Of a stretch of DNA of 64,000 nt, positions 46,679 to 55,931 are shown in pieces (the stretch's first letter is position 1; each line of letters begins with the position of its first letter). The notes beneath the pieces were generated by a model, which searched no databases, was not told the origin of the DNA, and saw only the letters and a list, made by a program, of their open reading frames with translations. The DNA is taken from the NCBI GenBank assembly GCA_944392125.1, contig CALXVP010000004.1, forward strand, positions 1 through 64,000. Reading direction: 5' to 3'. The stretch comes from an uncultured Alphaproteobacteria bacterium (GTDB taxonomy: Bacteria; Pseudomonadota; Alphaproteobacteria; CAAHEQ01; UBA3637). The position numbers were made by a program, and so were the translations under genes.

Positions 46679-47566
46679 GTGAAGATATTTTATAAAAAGA
46701 TGGGCAATAAATTTTTAAATTTGAAACAAATCAAGTCGCAAATCAAAAAATTTGTGCCCGTCTTTTTTGTCCTTGTCGGATTGATGATGTTCTTTTTAAC
46801 GGCGCTCAATGTTCCCGTTATGGTTGCTTTGAAAACGAAAATTATGGAGTTTGTTGCTCCCGTGATTGCCGTGGTTTCTTATCCGGTGCAATTCGTGCAG
46901 GATAAAAGCGAATCGTTGCAGGCTTATTTAAATGTTTATGAAGAAAATAAACGCTTAAAGGCAGAAAACGAAGTTTTGAAATCATGGCAGAAAATGGCCC
47001 TAAAATTGGCTGTTGATCAAAAAGAATTGGCCCGCTTACTCAACTATAAACCCGTTGCGCAAGGGCGGGAATACGTGGTGCGGGTTTTGGCGGATTATAA
47101 CAGCCCGTTTTCACAATCGTTGATTATTAACGGCGGTGAAAATATCGGTGTGCAAAAGGGTGATGTGTTGGTAACGAATGACGGCTTGCTCGGGCACGTG
47201 ATAGAAGTAGGAACGGCAACGGCACGCGCTTTAAAAGTGACTGATTTTTATTCCCGATTGCCTGTTTCAATCGGCACAAAAAAAATTGTGGCTTTGATGA
47301 GCGGTGATAATACGCACTACCCGAAAATAACGGCCTTGCCCGAAGAAGCCGTGGTATCTGTTGGGGATTATGTGATGACGGCGGGAGATGCGGGTGTTTA
47401 TCCGTCGGGGATTCCCGTCGGGCGAATTGCTTCCGTGAAAGACGGGGAAATTTCGGTTGACTTGTTTGAACGAAGCGAACACTTGGAATTTGTGCGGGCG
47501 GTTGATTTCGGGTTGAAAGGACTTTTGCCGAGCGAAAAGCCGTGTGCGGTTTCGGAGGGAAAGTGA
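46679..47566 (+). CDS. mreC: Rod-shape-determining protein MreC
   Basis: Bitopic periplasmic scaffold of the elongasome that activates PBP2. One membrane helix at about residues 29-47 (VFFVLVGLMMFFLTALNV), then a coiled coil (YEENKRLKAENEVLKSW near 84-100), then the paired beta-barrel domain with VLVTNDGLLGHVIEVG and SGIPVGRIASVKDG. 295 residues. The start is uncertain: GTG at 46679 or ATG at 46700; neither has a good ribosome site, so translation may be coupled to upstream signals. Its stop overlaps the mreD start. Confidence 0.93.
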   Translation: MKIFYKKMGNKFLNLKQIKSQIKKFVPVFFVLVGLMMFFLTALNVPVMVALKTKIMEFVAPVIAVVSYPVQFVQDKSESLQAYLNVYEENKRLKAENEVLKSWQKMALKLAVDQKELARLLNYKPVAQGREYVVRVLADYNSPFSQSLIINGGENIGVQKGDVLVTNDGLLGHVIEVGTATARALKVTDFYSRLPVSIGTKKIVALMSGDNTHYPKITALPEEAVVSVGDYVMTAGDAGVYPSGIPVGRIASVKDGEISVDLFERSEHLEFVRAVDFGLKGLLPSEKPCAVSEGK

Positions 47567-48069
47567 TGGAATGGCATTTCAAACGTCGGGTTGTGATGAT
47601 AATGCCGTTTGCGATAGCGGCTTTGTTTGTTTTAATGAAAAGTCTTTCATTTGATTTTTTTGGCTTTTCTCAATCTTATCTCACAAATTTATGGGCCGTT
47701 ATTTTTTATTTTTCGGTGTTTAATCCGAATGCGTTAAGTGTGTTAAAAGTTTTTATCTTGGGCGTTTGCGCCGATATACTTTTGCAAATGCCGTTCGGTA
47801 TTTCGCCCTCTATGTATTGTTTTATGTTCTTTATCGGACATTTTAATCGGCGCACACTTGTTCATGCAACCTTTTCGTTTCAATGGGTCGGCTATACCGT
47901 TGCATCAGGCTTTTTATTTCTGTTGGGATTGATTTTGTTAAAAGTAATGTATGGCGCCGTGCCACATGCCGGCTATTTGACGGCTGAATATGCCTCTCTG
48001 GTGATTTTGTATCCGATTATTGCGGCAGGATGTGGCAGTATCAATCGCCTGATTGGACGGTATGTATGA
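47566..48069 (+). CDS. mreD: Rod-shape-determining protein MreD
   Basis: A small polytopic inner-membrane partner of MreC. The 167-residue chain has five to six hydrophobic helices and the typical middle segment VFILGVCADILLQMPFGISP, in which the G-x-x-x-D-x-L pattern is usual for MreD. Start at 47566, overlapping the mreC stop (TGATG) after GGAGGG. The next gene overlaps by four bases. Confidence 0.9.
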   Translation: MEWHFKRRVVMIMPFAIAALFVLMKSLSFDFFGFSQSYLTNLWAVIFYFSVFNPNALSVLKVFILGVCADILLQMPFGISPSMYCFMFFIGHFNRRTLVHATFSFQWVGYTVASGFLFLLGLILLKVMYGAVPHAGYLTAEYASLVILYPIIAAGCGSINRLIGRYV

Positions 48070-50102
48070 GTTTACTATGGCGATATGAACGCATGCACGT
48101 GCTTTATAAACGAACGGCAATGCTCATCGGATTTTTTTTCATTCTTGTGCTGATTTTAATTGCGCGGTTGTTTTATTTGCAAATTATTGAGGGCGAAAGA
48201 TATTTGGAATTGGCCGATAAAAACAGAACGGCGGTTCGGTTGACGTTGCCGGCAAGAGGTTATATATACGATAGAAACGGTGTTAAATTAGCCGAGAATC
48301 GCAAAACATTTCAAGCCGTTTTAATTCGTGAACAGGCGCCGGATTATTTAAGAACATTGGAAAATTTTCAAAAGTTGATGCCGTTAAGCGAAGAAGAGGT
48401 GGCGCGTATCAAGAAAGAAATCAAGCAAAAACGCCCGTTTATGCCGATACGGATTAAAGATAATTTAACGTTTCAAGAAGCAGCGTTAATACAAATGAAC
48501 GCGCCTGATTTAATGGGGATTCAAACGGAAGAAGAAATTATGCGTGTTTATCCGTTGGGGGAATATGGGGCTCATGTTGTCGGGTATGTATCATTATTAA
48601 CGGATAGAGATATGGAAAAGAATCCGGATAGTCCGCTTCTGGATTTGCCAGGGTATCGTATCGGGCGTGTCGGGATTGAAGAAGCGCAAGAGAGTGTGTT
48701 GCAAGGAATTCCGGGTATGCGTAAAACCGAAATCAACGTGTTGGGCCGAACGGTGCGCTTATTGGAAGAGGAAAAAGCCGTTAAAGGGAAAAATATGGCG
48801 TTGACAATTGATGCCCGTTTGCAAGAAGAGGCAACAAAGGCGATGGGAGAGGAAGCAGGCGCAGCGATTGTGGTTGATGTGCAGACGGGTGATGTGTTGG
48901 CGCTGGTATCTACGCCTTCGTTTGATGCAAATCTCTTTACCGTTCCGATATCAACAAAAACATGGAATGCGTTAATCAAAAATGAAAAAAATCCTTTGCA
49001 AAATAAAGCGGTGAACGGGCAATATTCGCCGGGGTCCATTTTTAAACTGGTGGTGGCTTTGGCAGGGTTGGAAAGCGGACATATTACACCCGAACGCAAG
49101 GTTTACTGCTCCGGCAGGGTGCAAATCGGGAAGCAGTATTTCCACTGTTGGAAACGGGGGGGACACGGTCATTTAACATTAGAAGAAGCGCTCATGCATT
49201 CATGTGATGTTTATTTTTATCAGTTAGCGCAGGAAATCGGCCCGGATAAAATTGCCGAAGTGGCGCATCGGCTTGGGTTCGGAGCATTGACGGGTATCGG
49301 TATTACGGGCGAAAAAAAAGGTCTTGTGCCCACAAGAGAATGGAAGCTGAAACGCTATGATGACGGGTGGCGCTTGGGTGATACGTTAAATTACAGTATC
49401 GGGCAAGGCTATTTAACCGCCACACCGATTCAGTTGGCAAGAGCCGTTGCCGAAATAGCGAACGGCGGTTATCCGTTAGAAATGCACTTAATCACACCGG
49501 CAGATGAAAGCCGAACGGATAAAGTAAATCGCATTAAGGCGCAAAAAAAGTTATTCCAAGAAAGTCATTTACGTTTGGTGCGTAGCGGTATGAATATGGT
49601 TGTGAATCAACGCAGAGGAACGGCTTATCATTCACGCATTGATGTTGACGGGCAAAAAATGGCGGGCAAAACGGCGAGTACGCAAGTCCGACGCATTACC
49701 ATGAAAGAGCGTAAAGCGGGAATTGTGTCTCAAAAAGATTTGCCGTGGAAATATCGGGACCATGGATTGTTTGCGGCATTTGCGCCGATAGAAAAGCCGA
49801 GATTTGCGGTTGTGGTAGTCGCAGAGCACGGGGGCGGAGGCGCCAGTGCGGCGGCACCGATAGCGGGGCGAATTATGCGTAAGGCTTTGCAGTTGTATCC
49901 GAATGATGATGCACTGAATGATTTGTTTAATCCGGATATTCATTCGTTTCCCGATGATAATTCAAACGATTCTGACAAGGCGGATTTTAAAGAGAAGACC
50001 GCCGATTTGCAGGATACGCCCGTGAATGAATCTGATACATTCAGAACAAGCCAAAATGATGCAACGGCCGATACACAAAAAATAAATGAGGCAGAACAAT
50101 GA
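48066..50102 (+). CDS. mrdA: Penicillin-binding protein 2 (elongasome transpeptidase)
   Basis: Class B PBP, 678 residues, anchored by one N-terminal helix (about 18-38). The pedestal domain begins RLTLPARGYIYDRNG. The transpeptidase has its active Ser in YSPGSIFKLV (about 320), an SxN-type motif HSCDVYFYQ, and a third motif that here reads AGKTASTQVRR (about 533) instead of KTGTSQVRR. The last 60 residues form an acidic, low-complexity tail. Start at ATG 48066 overlapping mreD (ATGA). It works with RodA, encoded next with another ATGA overlap. Confidence 0.96.
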   Translation: MSLLWRYERMHVLYKRTAMLIGFFFILVLILIARLFYLQIIEGERYLELADKNRTAVRLTLPARGYIYDRNGVKLAENRKTFQAVLIREQAPDYLRTLENFQKLMPLSEEEVARIKKEIKQKRPFMPIRIKDNLTFQEAALIQMNAPDLMGIQTEEEIMRVYPLGEYGAHVVGYVSLLTDRDMEKNPDSPLLDLPGYRIGRVGIEEAQESVLQGIPGMRKTEINVLGRTVRLLEEEKAVKGKNMALTIDARLQEEATKAMGEEAGAAIVVDVQTGDVLALVSTPSFDANLFTVPISTKTWNALIKNEKNPLQNKAVNGQYSPGSIFKLVVALAGLESGHITPERKVYCSGRVQIGKQYFHCWKRGGHGHLTLEEALMHSCDVYFYQLAQEIGPDKIAEVAHRLGFGALTGIGITGEKKGLVPTREWKLKRYDDGWRLGDTLNYSIGQGYLTATPIQLARAVAEIANGGYPLEMHLITPADESRTDKVNRIKAQKKLFQESHLRLVRSGMNMVVNQRRGTAYHSRIDVDGQKMAGKTASTQVRRITMKERKAGIVSQKDLPWKYRDHGLFAAFAPIEKPRFAVVVVAEHGGGGASAAAPIAGRIMRKALQLYPNDDALNDLFNPDIHSFPDDNSNDSDKADFKEKTADLQDTPVNESDTFRTSQNDATADTQKINEAEQ

Positions 50103-51262
50103 CGTTTTATAAAGACCATAATTGCTATTGGAAAAATTATCGGCTTACGTTGATTGAAAAAATCAAGCGGTTTAATTATAAATTTTTGTTTTTGATTTGT
50201 GCGGTTGTTTTTATCGGAATCGGTGTATTGTATTCGGCGGCCAACGGCAGTTGGCATCCGTGGGCAGATAAACAGTTGTTGCGATTCTTTTTAAGTTTGG
50301 GCGCATTAACGGTTGTTTCTTTGATTAACTATCGGCTTTGGTTGAAGTATGCTTATTGGATATACGGCATCGGCATTTTATTGCTGTTGGGTGTTGCGGT
50401 ATTCGGGCACGTCGGCATGGGGGCACAGCGCTGGTTAAATTTGGGAATTGTGAATGTTCAACCTTCGGAAGTGATGAAAATAGCGCTCGTGCTGGCACTG
50501 GCACGATATTTTCATAATGCCACATTATCCGACGTTCGTTCCATACAATATATGATTCCGCCGGCATTGATGATGATTTTGCCCGTCGGATTAATTATGG
50601 AACAACCTGATTTAGGCACTTCTTTAATGCTTGTTTTTGTAACGGGAGCCATATTTTTTGTGGTGGGCGTGCAAATATGGAAGTTTTTTGTGGTTATTGC
50701 CGGCGTTTCGGTATGTATTCCGATTATATGGACTTTTTTGCACGATTATCAAAAACAACGTGTTTTAACGTTTTTAAATCCCGAAAACGATCCGTTGGGT
50801 GCCGGTTATCATATTATCCAATCTAAAATTACCATCGGTTCGGGCGGTTTGTTCGGAAAGGGATTTATGGAAAGCACGCAAAGTCGCCTTAATTTCTTGC
50901 CCGAAAAGCAAACGGATTTTATTTTTACCGTGTTATCGGAGGAATTTGGCTTTTTCGGTTCAACGGCGTTAATCGGTTTGTATTTCATTATTATTTTATA
51001 TGGGTTCTACATTGGGTATCGGAGCAATAACTTTTTCGGCAAGTTGTTGGCTATCGGCTTAACGGTTAATTTTGCTTTGTATGTTTTTATCAATATCGGT
51101 ATGGTGAGCGGATTATTACCGGTTGTCGGTGTGCCGTTACCGCTGATTTCTTACGGCGGAACGGCAATGTTGACACTGTTTGTCGGCTTCGGGTTAATTG
51201 AATCGGTTTATATAAACCGTGAAATGGTTATCGGTCCGAACGGGGCCAATGAAGATGATTGA
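50099..51262 (+). CDS. rodA: Peptidoglycan glycosyltransferase RodA
   Basis: SEDS-family glycosyltransferase, partner of PBP2 in the elongasome. 387 residues with ten hydrophobic helices. Family marks: GVLYSAANGSWHPWADKQLL, GHVGMGAQRWLNLGIVNVQP with the catalytic-region QPSEVMKIALVLALARY, and the C-terminal VGVPLPLISYGGTAMLTLFV. ATGA overlap with mrdA. Last core gene of the operon; the TPR-methyltransferase starts 38 bp downstream with its own ribosome site. Confidence 0.97.
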   Translation: MTFYKDHNCYWKNYRLTLIEKIKRFNYKFLFLICAVVFIGIGVLYSAANGSWHPWADKQLLRFFLSLGALTVVSLINYRLWLKYAYWIYGIGILLLLGVAVFGHVGMGAQRWLNLGIVNVQPSEVMKIALVLALARYFHNATLSDVRSIQYMIPPALMMILPVGLIMEQPDLGTSLMLVFVTGAIFFVVGVQIWKFFVVIAGVSVCIPIIWTFLHDYQKQRVLTFLNPENDPLGAGYHIIQSKITIGSGGLFGKGFMESTQSRLNFLPEKQTDFIFTVLSEEFGFFGSTALIGLYFIIILYGFYIGYRSNNFFGKLLAIGLTVNFALYVFINIGMVSGLLPVVGVPLPLISYGGTAMLTLFVGFGLIESVYINREMVIGPNGANEDD

Positions 51263-51300
51263 GCGATACGGCGCATCACAAAAAATGAGAGGAGCAAAAA

Positions 51301-53133
51301 ATGGCAGAAACGGATACATTATTGGATACGGCATTTCAGGCGTATAATCAAAATCAGTTTGAAACGGCTGAAGAAATCGTTCGTAACGTGTTGACGATTG
51401 CGCCGACAAACGGGGATGCTTTATATTTGCTCGGATTGATTGCTTATCGCTCTAATGCGTTGGAACCGGCCGAAAAATTGTTATACGAAGCCGTCAAGTT
51501 GTATCCCGATATGTCGCAATATGCGTTGGCTTTGGCGGGTGTTTTGCAAAAAGCGGGCAGATTGGATGAGGCGTTATCGTTCTATGAGAAGTATAAGCAA
51601 AATCCGCTTGTCTTATCGCAAATCGGTTATATCTATCTGCAAAAAGGACAAAATGATTTTGCAAAAAGCGCCTTTGACGAGGCGTTGAAAGAAGATAACG
51701 CTTGTTTAAATGCCAAAATCGGGCAGGCGTTGTTGGCCAGACAGGAGGGACGCAACGCAGAAGCCTTGCAGTTATTAACGGATGCGGAAAAAACGGGTGT
51801 GAAAGATTCCGAATTATTTTATCAGTTGGCCGTTCAGAATCGGTTGTGTGGACATTATCAAGAAGCGTTTACGGCTATAAAAAATGCGTTGTCCTTATTT
51901 GAAACGGCCGTTTTTTTAAATGAAAAAGGATTGATTTTTGAAGCGCTGGGGTTTGAAGCATCGGCGCAAGAAGCGTATGAACGCGCTATTGAATTAGATC
52001 CGTATGCACCCGATGCGTTTGTCAATTTGGGAAATCTCTATTTAAAACAAGGCAACAATCGTCGTGCCGAAGAATATTATAAAAAAGCGTTGGCGCTGGA
52101 TGCGGATTTTTTAAATGCGCATCACAATTTAGCCATTGCCCTTTGTCAACAAGGAAGAAAAGCCGAAGGGTTGGAACATTATCGTTCGGCATTGCTGATT
52201 AACCCGCGACACATTTCAAGTTTATATAATCTGGCAATGATATTGGAAGAGATGGGTGATTTCAGTGAAGCAGCCGGACTTTATTTTAATATCTTAACAC
52301 TCAAAGCACACCCTAAAATGATTGATTTTCGGATAGCCAATACCTTAGCAAGATTATCGGAACAAGGAAAAAAATCAAAGAAAGAAGCACTGGATTTTGC
52401 AAAGGGTTGGGTGAAGCATTTTCCGGAAAATGAAATCGCCGTTCATACCCTTAATGCGTTGCAAAACGATAGAAAAAATGATGTTGCCGTTTTGGATTAT
52501 GCGCGCGGATTGTTTGATGCGTTTGCGCCAACGTATGATGAAACCATGCAACAGTTGGAATCCAAAGGGTTGAGTTACGCAACGGATTATTTGAATCAAA
52601 CGGCGCGGGAAAAATATGCGCGTGTATTGGATTTAGCGTGCGGAACGGGGCAATTTGCCGAGTTGTTTCAAAAAAAACATGATGAATTAACGGGTGTTGA
52701 TATTTCCGAAAAGATGTTGGATTTGGCGCGCGCAAAAAATCGGTATACCCACTTGATACAAAATGATGTGCTTTCATTTTTAAAAACGGATACGGCAAAG
52801 TATGATGCGATTGTTGCCGTTGAGTTGACGAATTATTTAAATGAACTGACGGCGTTTTTTACACAAACGGCAAAGCATTTGATGCCCGACGGATTATTTG
52901 TTATGACAAATGAAACAAGCGAAAAAGAAGATATTTTTCTTTCACCGCAAGGGCGCTATTTATATCGGAAATCGTATGTGGAAGAAACGGCGAAAAAAGC
53001 GGGGTTGATAAAAGTTTTCGATTCGGATTTTGCTTTGCGAAAAGAAGGAACGGCGTATGCCGAAGGCACGTTGTTTGTTTTTAAAACGGCGGTAGATTGT
53101 GGCAAAGATAATGAAATATCCGACGCAAAATAA
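51301..53133 (+). CDS. TPR protein fused to a SAM-dependent methyltransferase
   Basis: 610 residues. The N-terminal 370 residues are a chain of about nine tetratricopeptide repeats (for example ALYLLGLIAYRSNALEPAEK and AFVNLGNLYLKQGNNRRAEE). The C-terminal domain is a class I methyltransferase: motif I RVLDLACGTGQFAELF (about 440-455), post-I LTGVDISEKMLDLARAKN, and motif IV YDAIVAVELTNYL. The two halves form the pattern of bacterial TPR-methyltransferases of unknown target. GAGAGGAGC site before ATG. Its place after rodA suggests coupling to cell-wall growth, but this is inference. Confidence 0.86.
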   Translation: MAETDTLLDTAFQAYNQNQFETAEEIVRNVLTIAPTNGDALYLLGLIAYRSNALEPAEKLLYEAVKLYPDMSQYALALAGVLQKAGRLDEALSFYEKYKQNPLVLSQIGYIYLQKGQNDFAKSAFDEALKEDNACLNAKIGQALLARQEGRNAEALQLLTDAEKTGVKDSELFYQLAVQNRLCGHYQEAFTAIKNALSLFETAVFLNEKGLIFEALGFEASAQEAYERAIELDPYAPDAFVNLGNLYLKQGNNRRAEEYYKKALALDADFLNAHHNLAIALCQQGRKAEGLEHYRSALLINPRHISSLYNLAMILEEMGDFSEAAGLYFNILTLKAHPKMIDFRIANTLARLSEQGKKSKKEALDFAKGWVKHFPENEIAVHTLNALQNDRKNDVAVLDYARGLFDAFAPTYDETMQQLESKGLSYATDYLNQTAREKYARVLDLACGTGQFAELFQKKHDELTGVDISEKMLDLARAKNRYTHLIQNDVLSFLKTDTAKYDAIVAVELTNYLNELTAFFTQTAKHLMPDGLFVMTNETSEKEDIFLSPQGRYLYRKSYVEETAKKAGLIKVFDSDFALRKEGTAYAEGTLFVFKTAVDCGKDNEISDAK

Positions 53134-53249
53134 GGTAATGTGTAGAGAGTGCTTTGTGAAATAAGGCATTCAAATCCAGCCCGTAAGCAGAATCAATAAA
53201 ATGCGACGTCGGTGCCAAAATGATGGCCGATTGAATCGCCGAACGCGAG

Positions 53250-53278
53250 TTGACAGAACGTTATTTTATTCCTACCTG
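53250..53278 (+). promoter_or_regulatory. Likely promoter of the small lipoprotein gene
   Basis: A consensus TTGACA (53250-53255), 17 bp, TACCTG (53273-53278); leader of about 22 nt with AGGAGG. Confidence 0.5.
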
Positions 53279-53306
53279 TGTGTTAATCAACAAAAAAGGA
53301 GGAAAA

Positions 53307-53669
53307 ATGAAAAAATCGTTTTATATGATGTTAACATTGGGATTGCTTTGTGGTTGCACGGCAGGGAAATTACAATTTGATCAAGCGGGCTTGCAAGCTT
53401 TAAAGGGACAACCGGAAGAGTTGGTTATTAAAGAGTTGGGGCAACCGGATAAAAATTTTGTGAAAGGGAACACAACGTATTTAATCTATGCCACCACGTA
53501 TGAAACATTTACGCCACCCGAATCGGAACCTTATTTGGACCCGGGCGCATTGCCTGAATTTGGGTTTCCGGGTATGATGGGATACTATACGCCCGAAGCT
53601 TGTATCACCACGTTTATGATTCAAAATCAGATTGTGCAAAAGGTAACAACGCTCGGAAATTGCTTGTAA
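53307..53669 (+). CDS. Small lipoprotein, BamE/SmpA-like
   Basis: A 120-residue protein with a lipoprotein signal: LGLLCGC with the lipid cysteine at 17. The mature part, LQALKGQPEELVIKELGQPD, resembles the start of the BamE/SmpA fold, a small helix-strand domain found in outer-membrane assembly lipoproteins. A proline-rich stretch and CITTFMIQNQIVQKVTT follow. Strong AGGAGG site before ATG 53307; a longer frame upstream has no site. Function not established. Confidence 0.75.
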   Translation: MKKSFYMMLTLGLLCGCTAGKLQFDQAGLQALKGQPEELVIKELGQPDKNFVKGNTTYLIYATTYETFTPPESEPYLDPGALPEFGFPGMMGYYTPEACITTFMIQNQIVQKVTTLGNCL

Positions 53670-53880
53670 TTCAAAAAGACATATGACGGAAATATCATAC
53701 TTGTTTTGACGAACGGTATCCGTTATCGTCTTCATTCGGGCAAATAGGGAAAAGATAGAAAGAAAGCACCGTTACGCCGGCATAAAAATCCAAGCCGATT
53801 TTTTACCGATGATAGGTAAACAACATTCAAGAAAAAAGCCGACTACCGTGGAAACAACGCGTGTTCTTTGATTTTTTTTC

Positions 53881-53909
53881 TTGCAATTTGATTTTATTTT
53901 CGGTAGAAT
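53881..53909 (+). promoter_or_regulatory. Promoter of parE, with start of transcription at the ATG
   Basis: TTGCAA (53881-53886), 17 bp, TAGAAT (53904-53909). Seven bases beyond the -10 is the A of the parE ATG (53916), so the mRNA would be leaderless. Confidence 0.7.
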
Positions 53910-53915
53910 GCGCGT

Positions 53916-55904
53916 ATGTCAGATTTATTTAATGTTACACCGCAAAAAGATAATTATTCCGCCAAGGATATTGAAGTTTTGGAGGGGTTGGAGCCTGTTC
54001 GCAAACGCCCGGGTATGTATATCGGCGGAATTGATGAACGCGCGTATCACCATTTGGTGGCGGAAATTATTGATAATGCCATGGATGAAGCCGTGGCAGG
54101 GTATGCAACGAAAATTGATGTTTCGTTGGGGGCAGATGGGTATGTAACCGTTAAAGATAACGGTCGCGGTATTCCCGTTGATCCGCATCCGAAGTTTCCG
54201 AATAAGTCGGCATTGGAAGTCATTACAACAACATTGCATTCGGGCGGTAAATTCGGTGGCAATGCGTATGCCGTTTCGGGCGGGTTGCATGGTGTCGGAT
54301 TATCAGCGGTTAATGCACTCTCGGCGCACATGATTATTGAAGTTGCGCGGGATAAGCATTTATATCGGCAAGAATATAAACAAGGGAAACCCATAACGCC
54401 GTTGGAGTTGGTAGGGCCTGTCAGCAATCGGCGCGGAACGAGTGTTTCTTTTATTCCGGATACCGAGATTTTTGGTGATTCCGTTCATTTTAAACCGGCA
54501 ACGCTTTTTAGAATGGCGCGCACGAAGGCCTTTTTGTTTCGGGGAATTGAGGTGCGGTGGTCGTGTGCTGCCGAGTTGATAACGGAGGATGATAAAACAC
54601 CCGTTGAGCAGATTTTGAAATTCCCAAACGGTATTGCCGATTTTTTAGATTATCTGATGAAAGAGCGTTCATCCATTACGCCGAAGCCGTTTACGGGGCG
54701 CGTGGAATTGCCTGATAACGAGGGCGCGGTTGAATGGGCAATCTGCTGGCCCGATGATTTTAAAGACGGCTTTTCATATTCTTATTGTAATACGGTGATT
54801 ACGCCACTTGGCGGAACTCACGAAACGGGATTAAGAGCCGGGCTTACAAAATCATTGCGGGCATTTGCCGATATGATCGGCAATAAAAAAGCAGCCGATA
54901 TTACGGCAGATGATATTTTAAATACGGCCGGCGTGATGCTTTCCGTTTTTATTAAAGATCCGCAATTTCAAGGCCAGACAAAAGAAAAACTGGTAACGCA
55001 AAGTGCAGCACGATTGGTTGAAAACGCGGTGAAAGATCCGTTTGACCATTGGCTCAGCCGAGATATTAAGTCGGCAACGGCCTTGCTTGATTTTATTGTT
55101 GAGCGAGCGGAAGAGCGCAAACGGCGCAAGAAAACGATTGAAACACAACGCGCCTCAGCTACGAAAAAATTGCGGTTGCCGGGTAAATTGGCGGATTGCT
55201 CGCATAAAGAAACAGCGGGAACCGAGATATTTTTGGTAGAAGGCGATTCGGCAGGCGGATCGGCAAAGCAAGCGCGCGACAGAACGCATCAGGCGATATT
55301 ACCGTTGCGAGGCAAAATTTTAAATGTTATCAGCGCATCGCACGATAAAATTATGGCAAATGAAGAAATTCGGGATATGACGGAAGCACTGGGATGCGGG
55401 CGTCGGGATAAGTATAACGAAGATGCGTTGCGATATGAAAAAATTATTATTATGACGGATGCCGATGTTGACGGGGCACATATTGCTTCATTGTTAATGT
55501 CGTTCTTCTATCAAGAAATGCCGAAATTGATTGAAAACGGGCATTTATATATTGCTTTACCGCCGTTATATCGGTTGACGCAAGGCGGAAAATCAATTTA
55601 TGCCGCTGATGATGAAGAAAAAGAACGGTTATTAAAAACAGAATTTAAAAATGCCAAGAATGTGGATATTTCGCGGTTTAAAGGGTTGGGTGAAATGCCA
55701 CCGTATCAATTAAAGGAAACAACCATGGATCCGCAAAAACGCACGTTGTTACGCGTGGTTATTCCGCATAAAACAACGGAAGAGGAGGCGGAAGAGGCAG
55801 CCTATACGTCAAGCATTGTGGAACGGTTAATGGGCTCAAAGCCGGAGCATCGCTTTAAGTTTATCCAAGAGCATGCTAAATTTGTTGAAAATTTGGATAT
55901 ATAA
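53916..55904 (+). CDS. parE: DNA topoisomerase IV subunit B
   Basis: ATPase subunit of the enzyme that unlinks replicated chromosomes. The GHKL domain has IIDNAMDEAVAGYA, VKDNGRGIPVD, and GGLHGVGLSAVNALS. The TOPRIM domain contains EIFLVEGDSAGGSAKQARDR and IIIMTDADVDGAHIASLL. At 662 residues it lacks the DNA-binding insert of alphaproteobacterial GyrB (about 800), so ParE is the better name. No ribosome site precedes the ATG, and the promoter lies so close that translation is probably leaderless. The CMP-kinase-like gene follows by 27 bp. Confidence 0.95.
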   Translation: MSDLFNVTPQKDNYSAKDIEVLEGLEPVRKRPGMYIGGIDERAYHHLVAEIIDNAMDEAVAGYATKIDVSLGADGYVTVKDNGRGIPVDPHPKFPNKSALEVITTTLHSGGKFGGNAYAVSGGLHGVGLSAVNALSAHMIIEVARDKHLYRQEYKQGKPITPLELVGPVSNRRGTSVSFIPDTEIFGDSVHFKPATLFRMARTKAFLFRGIEVRWSCAAELITEDDKTPVEQILKFPNGIADFLDYLMKERSSITPKPFTGRVELPDNEGAVEWAICWPDDFKDGFSYSYCNTVITPLGGTHETGLRAGLTKSLRAFADMIGNKKAADITADDILNTAGVMLSVFIKDPQFQGQTKEKLVTQSAARLVENAVKDPFDHWLSRDIKSATALLDFIVERAEERKRRKKTIETQRASATKKLRLPGKLADCSHKETAGTEIFLVEGDSAGGSAKQARDRTHQAILPLRGKILNVISASHDKIMANEEIRDMTEALGCGRRDKYNEDALRYEKIIIMTDADVDGAHIASLLMSFFYQEMPKLIENGHLYIALPPLYRLTQGGKSIYAADDEEKERLLKTEFKNAKNVDISRFKGLGEMPPYQLKETTMDPQKRTLLRVVIPHKTTEEEAEEAAYTSSIVERLMGSKPEHRFKFIQEHAKFVENLDI

Positions 55905-55931
55905 TCAATAACACGAAAATCGGAAAAATCA

